A stretch of DNA of 50,899 nucleotides, taken from positions 1 to 50,899 of the forward strand of contig NZ_VZPV01000006.1 of assembly GCF_008801405.1 (NCBI RefSeq), in the 5' to 3' direction. Shown here in pieces: positions 8,038 to 17,843 of this stretch; within the stretch, counting starts at the first letter, position 1; every line of letters starts with the position of its first letter. A program made the translations under genes and the position numbers. This DNA is from Ralstonia insidiosa. GTDB lineage: Bacteria; Pseudomonadota; Gammaproteobacteria; Burkholderiales; Burkholderiaceae. Under the pieces are notes generated by a model. It made no database searches, was not told the DNA's origin, and saw nothing but the letters and a program-made list of their open reading frames with translations.

Positions 8038-9061
8038 CCAGCAGACACGTGGTTTCGCGTTCGAGGTCCTCCATGACTACCTGCGTGATCTGCAGGAAAT
8101 GATGGCAGACCCGGAAACCAACGAAATCATGATCAACCGCCACGATGTCGTGTACCGCGAGCGGCGCGGTGTGATGGAGCGCATCGAAGGGCTGGCGATC
8201 GCGCCTGCCGCGCTCGATACCGCCATCACGGTTCTGACCAATATCAACGACAAGGATCAGGCGCCGCTGCTCGATGCGCGCCTGCCAGGCCTGCGCATCG
8301 CAGCCGCCCGATTCCCCGTGTCAATCCACGGCGACATGATGTCGATCCGCAAGCACTCCGTGCGGCGCATCGCCTTGGATGATTACGTGCGCAACGGTGC
8401 TTTCGCCGTGTTGCCCGCCTCGCAGAACCGCTTCATCGGCCGGCAGGATCGGACTGTTCTCGACCACGCCGCTGAAGGCGGCGAGGCGTTGATGCGCTGC
8501 CTGCAATGGATCATGCGCCAGCGCTACAACATTGTGTTCTCCGGCGGCACCTCATCCGGCAAGACCACCCTGCTCAATGCGTTGCTCGAAGCGATTCCGG
8601 AATCCGATCGCATTGTCACCATCGAGGACACCGCCGAACTGAAGATCGCTTTGCCCAACTTCGTGTCGTTCGAAGCGAACCAGAACATCACGATTCGCAA
8701 TCTCATTAAGTTCGCACTGCGCATTCGGCCCGACCGCATCTTTGTGGGCGAGGTCCGGGGCGCCGAGGCCTTCGACCTGGTGGAAGCACTGAACACCGGG
8801 CATGACGGCTCGATTTGCACACTGCACGCCACGAGCGCGGATGAAGCGCCCTACAAGTTGGAGTCGTACATCCGCATGAGCGAGGAAGGCCGCCTGATCG
8901 CCACCGAGGATCTGCGCAAAAAGATCGCCTCGACCTTCCGCTTCTTCTTGCATGCCGATCGACAAGGTGATGGCACGCGCGGGCCTGTTGAGCTCCGCGA
9001 AGTGCTGGGCGTTGAGGACGGCCGCTACAAGACACGCCTTTTGTTTTCCCGTTTCGCCTAA
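8030..9061 (+). CDS. trbB: T4SS ATPase TrbB/VirB11
   Basis: A 343-residue hexameric secretion ATPase. The ATG at 8030 overlaps the end of the preceding gene; a longer start at 7961 is inside it. Walker A is GGTSSGKTTL, followed by VTIEDTAEL (Asp box), a Walker B region RPDRIFVGEVRGAEA and the His box TGHDGSICTLHA. It powers pilus biogenesis and substrate passage at the inner-membrane base of the channel. It opens the run of trb genes, as on IncP and Ti plasmids. Confidence 0.95.
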   Translation: MNDQQTRGFAFEVLHDYLRDLQEMMADPETNEIMINRHDVVYRERRGVMERIEGLAIAPAALDTAITVLTNINDKDQAPLLDARLPGLRIAAARFPVSIHGDMMSIRKHSVRRIALDDYVRNGAFAVLPASQNRFIGRQDRTVLDHAAEGGEALMRCLQWIMRQRYNIVFSGGTSSGKTTLLNALLEAIPESDRIVTIEDTAELKIALPNFVSFEANQNITIRNLIKFALRIRPDRIFVGEVRGAEAFDLVEALNTGHDGSICTLHATSADEAPYKLESYIRMSEEGRLIATEDLRKKIASTFRFFLHADRQGDGTRGPVELREVLGVEDGRYKTRLLFSRFA

Positions 9062-9078
9062 TCAACCAGGAGTCTGTA

Positions 9079-9495
9079 ATGAACGTTCTGTCCCAACTGC
9101 ACCGCATCACCAACCTCGTCACGCAGGGCTATCTCACCACGCACTCGCGCCTTGCGGACACGAAGCAAGCGATTCACGCGCAGGTGGATCGTCACCGCAG
9201 CTTGATCCGCAGCGTGCTGTTGGCGCTCTGGATCGAAGCCATCCCCGGCCTCGCGCGTGCTGGCATCTGGAACGGGGGCCTGTGCAACATCTACCAGCAG
9301 GTGCTTGACAACGAACTGATCATGATCGTGTCCCTCGCTGCATTTGCCGGGGCGTTCATCTTGTGGCTGCTCGATGACGGCCACAGCAAGATCAAGCAGA
9401 ACATCCTGCGCGGGTTCGTCGGCACCATGGCGCTGATCAACATGCCGGTGCTGTGGTCGCAGCTCTTTAACAAGGGCGTGGCCTGCACCGCCTGA
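9079..9495 (+). CDS. trbC: T4SS pilin TrbC/VirB2-like
   Basis: A 138-residue protein with a long, charged N-terminal part and two hydrophobic segments (about residues 80-100 and 108-128) separated by a short polar loop, the VirB2/TrbC layout. It is expected to be the major subunit of the conjugative channel pilus. Two cysteines flank the mature region. AGGAGT stands 10 nt before the ATG. The assignment relies on topology and its position between trbB and trbD. Confidence 0.75.
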   Translation: MNVLSQLHRITNLVTQGYLTTHSRLADTKQAIHAQVDRHRSLIRSVLLALWIEAIPGLARAGIWNGGLCNIYQQVLDNELIMIVSLAAFAGAFILWLLDDGHSKIKQNILRGFVGTMALINMPVLWSQLFNKGVACTA

Positions 9496-9500
9496 CGATC

Positions 9501-9857
9501 ATGACTACCGCGATCGAAGCCGGCACGCCGGCGGCGGATACGCCCGCCGACTCCCTGTCCGTGCCCATCCGCAAGACCATGCTCGAAAAGTTCCTGATGG
9601 GGGGCATTGACAGGAAGCTCTGCGCCGGCGAGCTCGCCATCCTCATATTCACCGCCGTAGGCCTGCGCAATCCGTGGGTCCTGCTGGCGCTTCCGCCGAC
9701 GCATCTGATCCTGTGGCTCGCGACGAAACGCGATCCTGACCAATTCAACTGCTATTTGCGCTACAGCAAACAGGGCGACTTCTACGAGCCGCGGCCGATG
9801 CTTCGCCAGACACGTAATGCTCGCCCCAAGGGCTTCGCGCGAGGTGAACTGTGCTGA
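9501..9857 (+). CDS. trbD: T4SS inner-membrane protein TrbD/VirB3
   Basis: A 118-residue protein with the VirB3 pattern: a short N-terminal tail (VPIRKTM), a hydrophobic double segment (about residues 45-75), then a basic tail containing DPDQFNCYLRY and FYEPRP. VirB3 links the VirB4 ATPase to the membrane. It overlaps the next gene, trbE, by 7 bases, consistent with coupled translation and their known physical partnership. Confidence 0.85.
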   Translation: MTTAIEAGTPAADTPADSLSVPIRKTMLEKFLMGGIDRKLCAGELAILIFTAVGLRNPWVLLALPPTHLILWLATKRDPDQFNCYLRYSKQGDFYEPRPMLRQTRNARPKGFARGELC

Positions 9858-12529
9858 ACAACCCTACGCTCTCGCCGTTCGACCGAGAATCGCTTACACA
9901 GATCGAGGAACGCCTAGCAGGCCGGAGGCGATCGACCGCTGAGCTCGTGCCGTGGCTATTCAAGTACAGCGATTTCATGATCGCCAACAAGGATTCAGCC
10001 TTGATGGTGTCCTTTGAATTCACGGCACCTGATTCCAACAGCATTTCCATGACGGTGATGCGTGAACTTTACGAGCACGTCGCCGCCAGCCTGGGCAACC
10101 TGTCGCGCTATCCTATCTCGCTCTGGTGGACGGTCCATCGGCGCTTGGATTCGCGCTATGTCACCCTGCCCATGCCGGACAAGGTTGCGCAGATGGTCGA
10201 CGACGATCGGCACGCGAATTTCTTGGCCGAAGGCAACTACGTCAACCGGCATTTCGTCACGTTCTCGCTTCTTCCCCAGGTCGGGCTCGACGCATTCGCC
10301 TCGCGCGTCATGCATGGCGTTACGCATGACGACCTGTCGATCCCGAGCGCGCTCTGGGAGGCCGTGCGTGCCACGTTTTCCGACCAGTACCAGTTCGCCT
10401 ACACGCAGTCCGAACTGGAGGCTGCTGTTGAAACCTTTGAATCTATCCTGCACGGCTTCGCTGCAGACAACCCGCACATCAAAATGCGGCGTCTGGCCGG
10501 CAAGCGCCTCGGCGGATTTATGCACGCGGTCTGCTCCCCGCCAAGCGATCACATCACTGAACTGGACATCCCGGAAACGCCGGCACTCGACCAGGCGATG
10601 TGCGACACGGAAATTACGCCGGGCCACGACTACCTGCACTTCTACTCGAACGGGCGCCAGCGATACGGCATTGCAACGGGGATTCCGGGGAAGCGGGACT
10701 ACTGGCCAAGCAATGCGTCGCCAAAGACTCTGGACGACCTCCTGAAGATCAAGGGTGAGCTCACCATCAGCCATTGCTTCCGTGTGTCGTCACCCAGCGC
10801 AGCAAAGCGTTTCATCGACAGTATCCGCAAGTACCACGAAGGCCAGCGCTTCGATGTGCGCCAGCTGCTCGCGGCGACCCTGCGCGGGACTGATATGGAC
10901 GCCAAGCCAGGGCGCCAGAACAAAACGCGCCTGAAGGCCGCCGAAGAGGCGAACACACGCGCCGGCAAGGTCGAAATGCTTGAGGAGATCTACGGCTTCT
11001 ACAACTTCACCGTCATTGCGTACTCGCCCGTGTTCGAGGAAACGCCGGCCTCGAAGGGTCTTGCCGGCGAGCAGGCCTACAAGAAAGCCGTGGCGACACA
11101 CAACGCCGTGGAAGACGTTCTGCGCGCAGCCCAGTTCATACCGGTGCGCGAGACTCTGCACGCCATGTCGGCGTTTGCGACCACCATTCCGGGTATGTGG
11201 CGCGAGTGCGCGCGCTGGGCGTTTCTCGACACCGAAGCCGTTTCCCGCTTGCTGCCGCTGCGCGGCGTCTCGCGCGGCTCAATGTTCAATGCGCATCTGT
11301 CCAAGCAGATGCGCACACGGATTCCGGCGCTGGCGGCGTTTACCACCGAATACGGTACGCCTTTCTGGTTTACCGCCTACCTGATGGACCTTGGCCACAT
11401 GCTCATCTGTGGCCGCTCGGGCTTCGGCAAGACCATCTTCATGTTGCTGTGCGCGACACTGTTCCGGAAATATCCGAACGCGCGGCTGATCGGCTTCGAC
11501 ATGAATTTGTCGATGCGCATTCCGACTGTCCTGCAGGGTGGGCGCTATCTGCAATTTGCGGCCGATGCCAACACCGTGGCCGAAGAGGAGCGGGCAACCT
11601 GCAATCCCTATGTCCTGCTGGGTCATCTCCGCCATCTCAAGTTCCTAGTCGACTGGACCGTGCTGCTGGCCAGCCAGCGAGGCTATCGGCCCACCACGGA
11701 CGATCGAAAAGCCATCGAGAAGGCGATACGCGCAGCTGCTACGCGCGACCCTCAATTCTGGCGTCTGCGGTTCGTGCACGCCTCCCTGCCCAATGGCCCG
11801 CTGAAAAACGAGCTTGACCAGTGGGTGGGCGAGGCGGTCGACGCGCTCTACTTCGATAACGAACAAGACGGTTTCGACGACACGCAGTGGACCTCGATTG
11901 CAACGGACAAGATCCTCAAGGATCACGCCGTTGCGCGCCCGTTCCTCTCCTACGCGACCTACCGTATTCAGGACGAAATCGAGCAACGCCGGTTGCGCGG
12001 GGTCATCGCGCCAACCGTCGTCATGCTCCCGGAAATCTGGTCGCTGCTCGATGACAACCAGTTCGCCAAGCAGATCGGTGAATGGATCGTGACCATGCGC
12101 AAGCTGCTCGGTTGCGTTTGGATGGACGCACAGACCCCCGAACAAGTCGCCAACTCACCGATTTGGCCCGCCATCCGCGACAACGTTCTGATCCGCGTCT
12201 TCGTGCCCGTCAAGGATTTCAAGCCGGATACCAAGAAGGCCTACGAGGAAAAGTTTGGTCTCACGCAGACCCAGCAGGACGCGATCAAGAAGCTCAAGGC
12301 CAAGCGCGACTACTTCATTACCGAGGACGGCGGGATCTCCCGCAGCGTCTCAGTTCCCCTGCCTCCGCGCACGGAGGCCATCCTGCGCTCCGAACTGCAG
12401 GCGCAGATCCTCTTCGATCGGCATATGCGTTCCGGTGAGCCGGACTGGAAGGAGCGCTACATCGAGGAGGCCACTGCACAGATCGAAGCCGACAAACTCA
12501 ACCTAGACGATGAGGACCGCCATGCATAA
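9851..12529 (+). CDS. trbE: T4SS ATPase TrbE/VirB4
   Basis: An 892-residue VirB4-family ATPase. The N-terminal half is the CagE/TrbE region; the C-terminal half is a RecA-like domain with Walker A GRSGFGKT (about residue 522), and VVMLPEIWSLL as the Walker B region (about residue 723). Length is slightly above the usual 790-850. It energises pilus assembly and substrate transfer at the inner membrane. It overlaps trbD and trbJ, so trbD-E-J form a tightly coupled set. Confidence 0.95.
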   Translation: MLNNPTLSPFDRESLTQIEERLAGRRRSTAELVPWLFKYSDFMIANKDSALMVSFEFTAPDSNSISMTVMRELYEHVAASLGNLSRYPISLWWTVHRRLDSRYVTLPMPDKVAQMVDDDRHANFLAEGNYVNRHFVTFSLLPQVGLDAFASRVMHGVTHDDLSIPSALWEAVRATFSDQYQFAYTQSELEAAVETFESILHGFAADNPHIKMRRLAGKRLGGFMHAVCSPPSDHITELDIPETPALDQAMCDTEITPGHDYLHFYSNGRQRYGIATGIPGKRDYWPSNASPKTLDDLLKIKGELTISHCFRVSSPSAAKRFIDSIRKYHEGQRFDVRQLLAATLRGTDMDAKPGRQNKTRLKAAEEANTRAGKVEMLEEIYGFYNFTVIAYSPVFEETPASKGLAGEQAYKKAVATHNAVEDVLRAAQFIPVRETLHAMSAFATTIPGMWRECARWAFLDTEAVSRLLPLRGVSRGSMFNAHLSKQMRTRIPALAAFTTEYGTPFWFTAYLMDLGHMLICGRSGFGKTIFMLLCATLFRKYPNARLIGFDMNLSMRIPTVLQGGRYLQFAADANTVAEEERATCNPYVLLGHLRHLKFLVDWTVLLASQRGYRPTTDDRKAIEKAIRAAATRDPQFWRLRFVHASLPNGPLKNELDQWVGEAVDALYFDNEQDGFDDTQWTSIATDKILKDHAVARPFLSYATYRIQDEIEQRRLRGVIAPTVVMLPEIWSLLDDNQFAKQIGEWIVTMRKLLGCVWMDAQTPEQVANSPIWPAIRDNVLIRVFVPVKDFKPDTKKAYEEKFGLTQTQQDAIKKLKAKRDYFITEDGGISRSVSVPLPPRTEAILRSELQAQILFDRHMRSGEPDWKERYIEEATAQIEADKLNLDDEDRHA

Positions 12530-13433
12530 GACCTTCATTCGCAATGACATCGAGGTGCGCGTATTTGCTGCCCCCAAGGCACTCGAACCCGAAACCCGGA
12601 AGCAGTACGAAGAACTCAGCTTGACCTCCGCTGAGGTGAATGCAGTCAAGGCCTCGCGTATTGCCCGCACGGCGAAGCGCGCGGCCGCAGCGCTCGCGCT
12701 CTGCACGTCAGCTTCGGCATTCGCCGGCAGCGTGGCTGGCTTCGGCGGCGCGACCGAGATTACGCAGTTGCTCAACAACGCCGAACTGGTGTCCTCGGTT
12801 GCCCAGCAAGCCCAGATGGTCGAGCAGAACATCCAGGCGCAAATCACCCGGCTGCAAAACCTCGCCCAGGTGCCGGGCGAGCTCATCAACGAGACCATCG
12901 CGCCCTACACCCAGCAGCTCGACAACTTCCGGTCCCTCTACTCGGCCGTGACGGACCTGCAACAAGCGGCCCAGTCCACCAGCCAGTTGTTCAGCAATGC
13001 CATGTCGGACATGAGCTCGGCCAACTTGAAGCCGTCGCAGTGGCTGTCGGCGCTGTCGTCACTCGCGAAATCGCAAGGCGGCGTGTACCGGGCACAACTC
13101 AACCAGGACTTGAATGCCATCAGCTCGCTGGCCAAACGTGCTCAGAACCTGCAAAGCATCCAATCCAAGATCCCAGGCGTCACCGGCAACGTTCAGGGGC
13201 TGCAGATGCTGAATCAGCAAACCAACGTCCTGGCCGGCGAAATGATCGATCTGCATGCCCTCATGCAGCGACAAGTCGCCATGCAGATGCAAGACAAGGC
13301 GGACCAGTCGCAGAACCGCGACAACGTGGCACAGCTGCTCAAAGCTCGCTCGGCACAGGCTGCGGACATCAATACGAAGGAACAAACCATGATCCAGAAC
13401 GCCCCGGCATTCCAACTGCCGCGCGATCAATAA
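12522..13433 (+). CDS. trbJ: T4SS minor pilus protein TrbJ/VirB5
   Basis: A 303-residue secreted coiled-coil protein. The ATG at 12522 follows GAGGA and is preferred to 12510. A signal peptide-like stretch (AAAALALCTSASAFAG) follows an unusually long, charged N-terminal extension of about 45 residues. The mature part holds the TrbJ-type GGATEITQLLNNAELV start and long Gln/Leu-rich helices. It is a periplasmic or pilus-tip component. The long leader before the signal is odd and could indicate an internal start. Confidence 0.85.
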   Translation: MHKTFIRNDIEVRVFAAPKALEPETRKQYEELSLTSAEVNAVKASRIARTAKRAAAALALCTSASAFAGSVAGFGGATEITQLLNNAELVSSVAQQAQMVEQNIQAQITRLQNLAQVPGELINETIAPYTQQLDNFRSLYSAVTDLQQAAQSTSQLFSNAMSDMSSANLKPSQWLSALSSLAKSQGGVYRAQLNQDLNAISSLAKRAQNLQSIQSKIPGVTGNVQGLQMLNQQTNVLAGEMIDLHALMQRQVAMQMQDKADQSQNRDNVAQLLKARSAQAADINTKEQTMIQNAPAFQLPRDQ

Positions 13434-13468
13434 CCCCTTCTGACTCTCATAAAGAACACGACTTCACC

Positions 13469-13801
13469 ATGCTGATACGGTGGCTCATCCTCCAACTCTG
13501 TCGATCACGTGCCGAATTGCGGTGCGTGATCCGCGTCGTGCGCGCGTACCTGGCAGCGCAGCACGCGACCGCCCAGGAGCGGACGCCACCGTTGCGTTTC
13601 TCCAATCTGTTTCAACGTGGCGCGCTGCAGCCTCGCCACCGCGTCAAGGACGCGCGTGTGCGCCGCTCAGCGCGCCTGTCGATGGTCTACGCCATTCTCG
13701 TTGTGCAAGCGGAATCGCCTCAGCTCCTGGCCGCCGCCATCGTCGCCGTGCCGGCCGCGCTGGTGATGGGAACCCTGTACGCAACCGGAGTCCTGGATTA
13801 A
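13469..13801 (+). CDS. Small membrane protein in the trbK position
   Basis: A 110-residue, Arg-rich protein with a short hydrophobic N-terminus and one clear C-terminal membrane segment (about residues 84-108). The ATG at 13469 begins after the trbJ stop; a longer in-frame reading from 13040 lies inside trbJ and was rejected. It takes the place of trbK (entry exclusion lipoprotein) between trbJ and trbL but has no lipobox. An exclusion or assembly role is only inferred from position. Confidence 0.6.
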   Translation: MLIRWLILQLCRSRAELRCVIRVVRAYLAAQHATAQERTPPLRFSNLFQRGALQPRHRVKDARVRRSARLSMVYAILVVQAESPQLLAAAIVAVPAALVMGTLYATGVLD

Positions 13802-13805
13802 CGCT

Positions 13806-14822
13806 ATGGATGACATCCTCAGCACAATCAACCAACTGTTCGCCGCCGTACAAAGTGCGGGCTCATCTCTCGAAAACCTCTTTGTTTCTGACGGCATCGA
13901 CTTGCTTGCGGCGCTTGGATTGATCGTCGCGACCTGGCACACCTTGCTGTGGCTGCTCGATGGTGATTTTCCGAACTACTTCTCGATGATGTTGCGCCAC
14001 GTCGTCAAGGTCGCGGTACTCCTCCTGATCCTCACCACCTGGTCAGGCACGGTGCACAGCTACTTCGTGAGCAACATGCAAACCATGGCCGATCGCGTCG
14101 CCGGTGGCAGTGCCGACTCGAATACGCTCGCCAACACCCTGGTCGGCGCCATCCAGACGGTCATGTCCGGCACGCGCACCCAATCGCACACAGTCTGTAC
14201 CGATGTCCCGGATTACACGCTGGACGGCGGCATTCCTACTGGCACCAGCCACCAGGATTGTCATGACGTCAACGACAACGCATTGGACAACACCAGTTTC
14301 TGGACAGCCTTCAAAACGTTGCCAGTTGTGCTGCTCACGCTTCTCGCAAAGGCCATCGCTCTGATCGCCATGGTGCTCTGCGTGCTGATCTTCGTTGTGG
14401 TCGTGCAAATGGGCTCGATCCTGCTTCACATCGCCTTTTGCCTTGGTCCCATTCTTGTGCCCTGGTTCGTCTTCCCGCCAACGGAATTTCTCTTCGAGAA
14501 CTGGTTGAGAGCCGTCATTGGCGCAGGCCTCTACAAGGTCATCGCCTGGATCATGATGGGCCTCGTCATGAAGGGCGTTGTGCCTGGCTTCAATGCCTTG
14601 CTGCAGAAGGTCGCCGCGACCAACGGCGTCGGCAGCGAGATCTACTACAACACGGCCTATCTGGCCCTGATCGCCCTCGCCCTCGTCGCCTCGATCGGCG
14701 CGTTCTTGATGTGGCAGGTCCCGGCAATCGCCAGCACGTACGCCGGCGGCGGCGGAGCTTCGCTCAAGGGCTTTGGCAAAGGCGCTATTTCGAAGATGGC
14801 ACAAGGTAACGGAGCATCCTGA
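13806..14822 (+). CDS. trbL: T4SS polytopic channel protein TrbL/VirB6
   Basis: A 338-residue membrane protein with about six hydrophobic segments and a periplasmic loop near residues 75-155 containing a cysteine pair, the TrbL/VirB6 layout. The tail is Gly/Lys-rich and cytoplasmic. It forms part of the inner-membrane channel. Its stop overlaps the trbF ATG (TGATG). Confidence 0.9.
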   Translation: MDDILSTINQLFAAVQSAGSSLENLFVSDGIDLLAALGLIVATWHTLLWLLDGDFPNYFSMMLRHVVKVAVLLLILTTWSGTVHSYFVSNMQTMADRVAGGSADSNTLANTLVGAIQTVMSGTRTQSHTVCTDVPDYTLDGGIPTGTSHQDCHDVNDNALDNTSFWTAFKTLPVVLLTLLAKAIALIAMVLCVLIFVVVVQMGSILLHIAFCLGPILVPWFVFPPTEFLFENWLRAVIGAGLYKVIAWIMMGLVMKGVVPGFNALLQKVAATNGVGSEIYYNTAYLALIALALVASIGAFLMWQVPAIASTYAGGGGASLKGFGKGAISKMAQGNGAS

Positions 14823-15550
14823 TGAAATTTTCCTCCTCCAGATCCACCCCTGAAATGCAAATTACTCCGCCGCCCGGAACTGGCCAGGGCGTCCGTGGAT
14901 GGTTTGCTGCGTTTCAGAAACCAATTCTCGACAAGCACCTGGCAACGAAAGTCGCCATTGTGTTCGCGGCTATCTCCATCGGGCAGACCGTCGCGATCGT
15001 CCGAATTAGCGATAACTCTGGCCCGAAGCCCTATTTCGTCGAACGCGACAAGCAAAGCGGTGCCGTCTACTACAGCGAGAAATACGCCGAGGCGTTCACC
15101 CCGACCGCCGACAACAACGCCTATTTCCTGCGCAAGTGGGCTACCCGCGTATTCACGATCAACCTGGATGCGCAAGACACCCTGAAGCGACAGATCCCGC
15201 TTGCACGCACGTGGACCTCCGGTGCCGCAACCAAGGAGCTCGACACCTACATCACTGAAACCGATCCGGTGGCCCAGCGCGTCGTCAACACGCCCGGGCT
15301 GACCCGTCAGTTCGAAGACAACTCCATATCGTTCTCGGCCGACGGCAACATCGCCTACATGATCGTCACTCTGACCGAGAGCATTGCCGGCGTTCGCCAG
15401 ACGCCCAAGCAGAAGCTGCTCACCATCAACTTCCTCACCGCGCCGCAACAACTCAAGCCGGAAGACAGGAAGGACAACCCGATCGGCATGCGCATCACGG
15501 GCCTGTCCATTACTCCGTACACCGGCATTACCCCAGGATCGACGAAATGA
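14822..15550 (+). CDS. trbF: T4SS inner-membrane assembly protein TrbF/VirB8
   Basis: A 242-residue protein with a cytoplasmic tail, one membrane segment (about residues 40-60) and a periplasmic VirB8-like domain; YFVERDKQSGAVYYSE and RQTPKQKLL match the TrbF family style. It nucleates channel assembly and contacts the VirB9 and VirB10 homologues encoded next. It overlaps trbG by 4 bases. Confidence 0.9.
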   Translation: MKFSSSRSTPEMQITPPPGTGQGVRGWFAAFQKPILDKHLATKVAIVFAAISIGQTVAIVRISDNSGPKPYFVERDKQSGAVYYSEKYAEAFTPTADNNAYFLRKWATRVFTINLDAQDTLKRQIPLARTWTSGAATKELDTYITETDPVAQRVVNTPGLTRQFEDNSISFSADGNIAYMIVTLTESIAGVRQTPKQKLLTINFLTAPQQLKPEDRKDNPIGMRITGLSITPYTGITPGSTK

Positions 15551-16500
15551 AGACGCTACCTCGCGCCATTCTCATCATTGCTGCGATGGCAACGCATGCC
15601 GCATCGGTCTATGCCGATGTCCCTGCAGCCGCTCCTCGCCCCCAGGGCGAGTTCGGCCGCATGTCGAAGGTTGCGCCGGCAGCTCGCGCGGCGTCGCCCT
15701 GCGCCAAGTCTTCTGCTTTCGGCCCCTTTGCTGAGCAGCAAGACCCGACGCTTGCGACCTACGCCTACGACGCGGATTACACATATCCGATTCCGATGCG
15801 GCCCAATCAGCAGACGCACCTGGTGCTGGGTGACGACGAGACGTTGGTGTCGTTCACGCTCGGCGACCGAAACAAGAAGCTCTGGCCAACGATGCCATCG
15901 GTCACCAAGCGCGACCTCTTCATCGTGCCGGCTGCAGCTGGACAGCGCGCGGCCGCGACGATCATCACGTCGAAACGACGCTACGAGCTTCAACTGTGCT
16001 CGGGTGACGACGGCCCGGCATATCAACGTGTGAGTTGGCAATACACAGACACGTTGGCCGATGGTGTCGGCGCGAGCCCGACGGCATTCGGTTTCGAGAT
16101 GGCGGCTACGCCTGGTGTACCAGGTCGCCCAGAAGCGGGAGGCTCGAAAACGGGGAGCCCGCGCATCGACGCGACGCGCATGAACACGAACTACCGCATC
16201 GAGGGCAACGCCGAGTTCAAGCCGGTGATGGTGTTCGACGATGGCCGCATGACGTATTACCAACTGCCGCACGACGCCAAGCTGTCGGCCGTGTTCATCC
16301 TGGACAAGGATGGCCAGGGTGAAATGGCGCGCGTGATTCCGCTCGGCAACGACATGTACCAGATCCAGGAGGTTGTCACGTACGGCGCGCTGCTCAAGCG
16401 AGGCAAGGACGAGGTGCGGATCTTCAATGGCAAGGGGTCAGGCTGTGGTTTCTTCAGCTGCGATACTAAGCCTGTGAAGAACATCGATGGGGGCGCTTGA
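15547..16500 (+). CDS. trbG: T4SS outer-membrane-complex protein TrbG/VirB9
   Basis: A 317-residue periplasmic protein with signal peptide (cleavage near YADVP). The N-terminal CagX region is followed by the typical C-terminal module starting VMVFDDGRMTYYQLPHDAKLSAVFILD. It forms the outer layer of the core complex with TrbI. Two cysteines near the C-terminus (GCGFFSC) are unusual and might form a disulfide or join a missing VirB7-type lipoprotein. Its stop overlaps the trbI ATG. Confidence 0.92.
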   Translation: MKTLPRAILIIAAMATHAASVYADVPAAAPRPQGEFGRMSKVAPAARAASPCAKSSAFGPFAEQQDPTLATYAYDADYTYPIPMRPNQQTHLVLGDDETLVSFTLGDRNKKLWPTMPSVTKRDLFIVPAAAGQRAAATIITSKRRYELQLCSGDDGPAYQRVSWQYTDTLADGVGASPTAFGFEMAATPGVPGRPEAGGSKTGSPRIDATRMNTNYRIEGNAEFKPVMVFDDGRMTYYQLPHDAKLSAVFILDKDGQGEMARVIPLGNDMYQIQEVVTYGALLKRGKDEVRIFNGKGSGCGFFSCDTKPVKNIDGGA

Positions 16501-17843
16501 TGGCCACGCCTGACCGCAATGCGGCCCCCATGACCAATGAGCCTGCCCCGCGCGTTCGCGTGCGGCGGGGGCTGGCCAAGACGATCTCCATTTTCTTCGG
16601 TGCCACGATTCTGTCGATCGTGTTCGTGCGCTATTTCACGCACCCGCGTGAAACAGCTGACCAACGGGCACGGCGCGAGCAGCTCGAACAATTGGCGAAG
16701 GAACAGCCGGCTTCGGGAGATGCGCTTGCTCAGAAGCTGGAGAATCAATTCACGCGAGCCCAGACCGAGCATCCGGCACCCGTGGCGCCGGCGGCGCCGA
16801 AGACGCCGCCATCCGGCCCGGTGCCGAACGGCATGGTAGGCGGCGCGTCTTCGCCGGCCGGCCTTCCTGGGGGAGCGCCTGGTTTCCAGGAAGGGCTGAC
16901 CCCGGAGCAGCGACTGGCCCTGCAGCGAGCCTCCCAGGAAAATGACGCGATGGCGGTAGTGTCCTATGGCGATCGCGAGCAAGGCGCGGCAGCCAGTGCC
17001 GGCACCAATCCGATCTCCGATTACATCGCGGCGCTGCAGCGTCAACACGCCGACAAACGTACCGCGCCTGGTGAAGCTGGGACACCTGCCATTCAAGCGC
17101 AGCTTGCCGCGCTTGCGGCGGCCAACAGCCAGAGCCAGAACACGCCCGGTTCCGCAACGAACGCGCGTCACGTCGCGTGGCAAGGACAGCAGACGAACCA
17201 AGGCCAGAGTGCAACGTTGACCCCGCAAGCCGCCGAATCGCCATTCATGGTTATGCCGGGCACGCCCATCCCGGTTGTGCTCAACCAAGGCGTCAACAGC
17301 GACATGCCCGGGCAGTACAGCGCGACCGTCGACCGGGACATCTACGACAGCATCAGTGGCTCATGCCGATTGATCGCAAAAGGCACTCGGATCGTCGGGG
17401 CGAGCAATAGCGATGTAGCGATCGGGCAGGAGCGTATGCAGATGGGCGCCGCGCTCATGATCTTCCGTAACGGCGCATCGATGGTGCTCGATGGGTTGAA
17501 CGGAGCCGATCCGAACGGTGAAGCCGGCGTGTCGGCCGACGTCAACAATCACTTCTTCAAGATTTTTGGCTCCACGTTCCTGATCGCTGGCATCGCCCAA
17601 TACATCGGCCGCAATCAAAGCCAGCCAACCGGCACCACGCTCAACATCAATGGCGGCGGCGGTGCCACCGGCTTGACCTCTGCTGCCGGCCAGGCGGTCT
17701 CGCAGACCACGCAGACCATCCTGCAGCGCAACTCCAACATCCAGCCGACATTGCGGCTCGATCCTGGCCAAAAGCTCGTTTTCATCACGAAAGCGCCGAT
17801 CCGAATTCCACCTAACACCGTTGCTGGAGAGTGCTACCAATGA
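16500..17843 (+). CDS. trbI: T4SS core-complex protein TrbI/VirB10
   Basis: A 447-residue protein: cytoplasmic N-terminus, one membrane helix (about residues 25-45), a long Pro/Ala-rich periplasmic stalk, then the TrbI/VirB10 beta-barrel domain with PGTPIPVVLNQGVNSD and the antenna region near residues 350-370. It spans both membranes and gates the channel. ATG at 16500 is preferred to a TTG at 16497. An ATGA overlap links it to the next gene. trbH is not present between trbG and trbI. Confidence 0.93.
   Translation: MATPDRNAAPMTNEPAPRVRVRRGLAKTISIFFGATILSIVFVRYFTHPRETADQRARREQLEQLAKEQPASGDALAQKLENQFTRAQTEHPAPVAPAAPKTPPSGPVPNGMVGGASSPAGLPGGAPGFQEGLTPEQRLALQRASQENDAMAVVSYGDREQGAAASAGTNPISDYIAALQRQHADKRTAPGEAGTPAIQAQLAALAAANSQSQNTPGSATNARHVAWQGQQTNQGQSATLTPQAAESPFMVMPGTPIPVVLNQGVNSDMPGQYSATVDRDIYDSISGSCRLIAKGTRIVGASNSDVAIGQERMQMGAALMIFRNGASMVLDGLNGADPNGEAGVSADVNNHFFKIFGSTFLIAGIAQYIGRNQSQPTGTTLNINGGGGATGLTSAAGQAVSQTTQTILQRNSNIQPTLRLDPGQKLVFITKAPIRIPPNTVAGECYQ

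Noticed and set aside
13040..13468. Extension of the trbK-position gene back into trbJ
   Set aside because: It overlaps trbJ in another frame for over 390 bp; a start at 13469 fits the operon.
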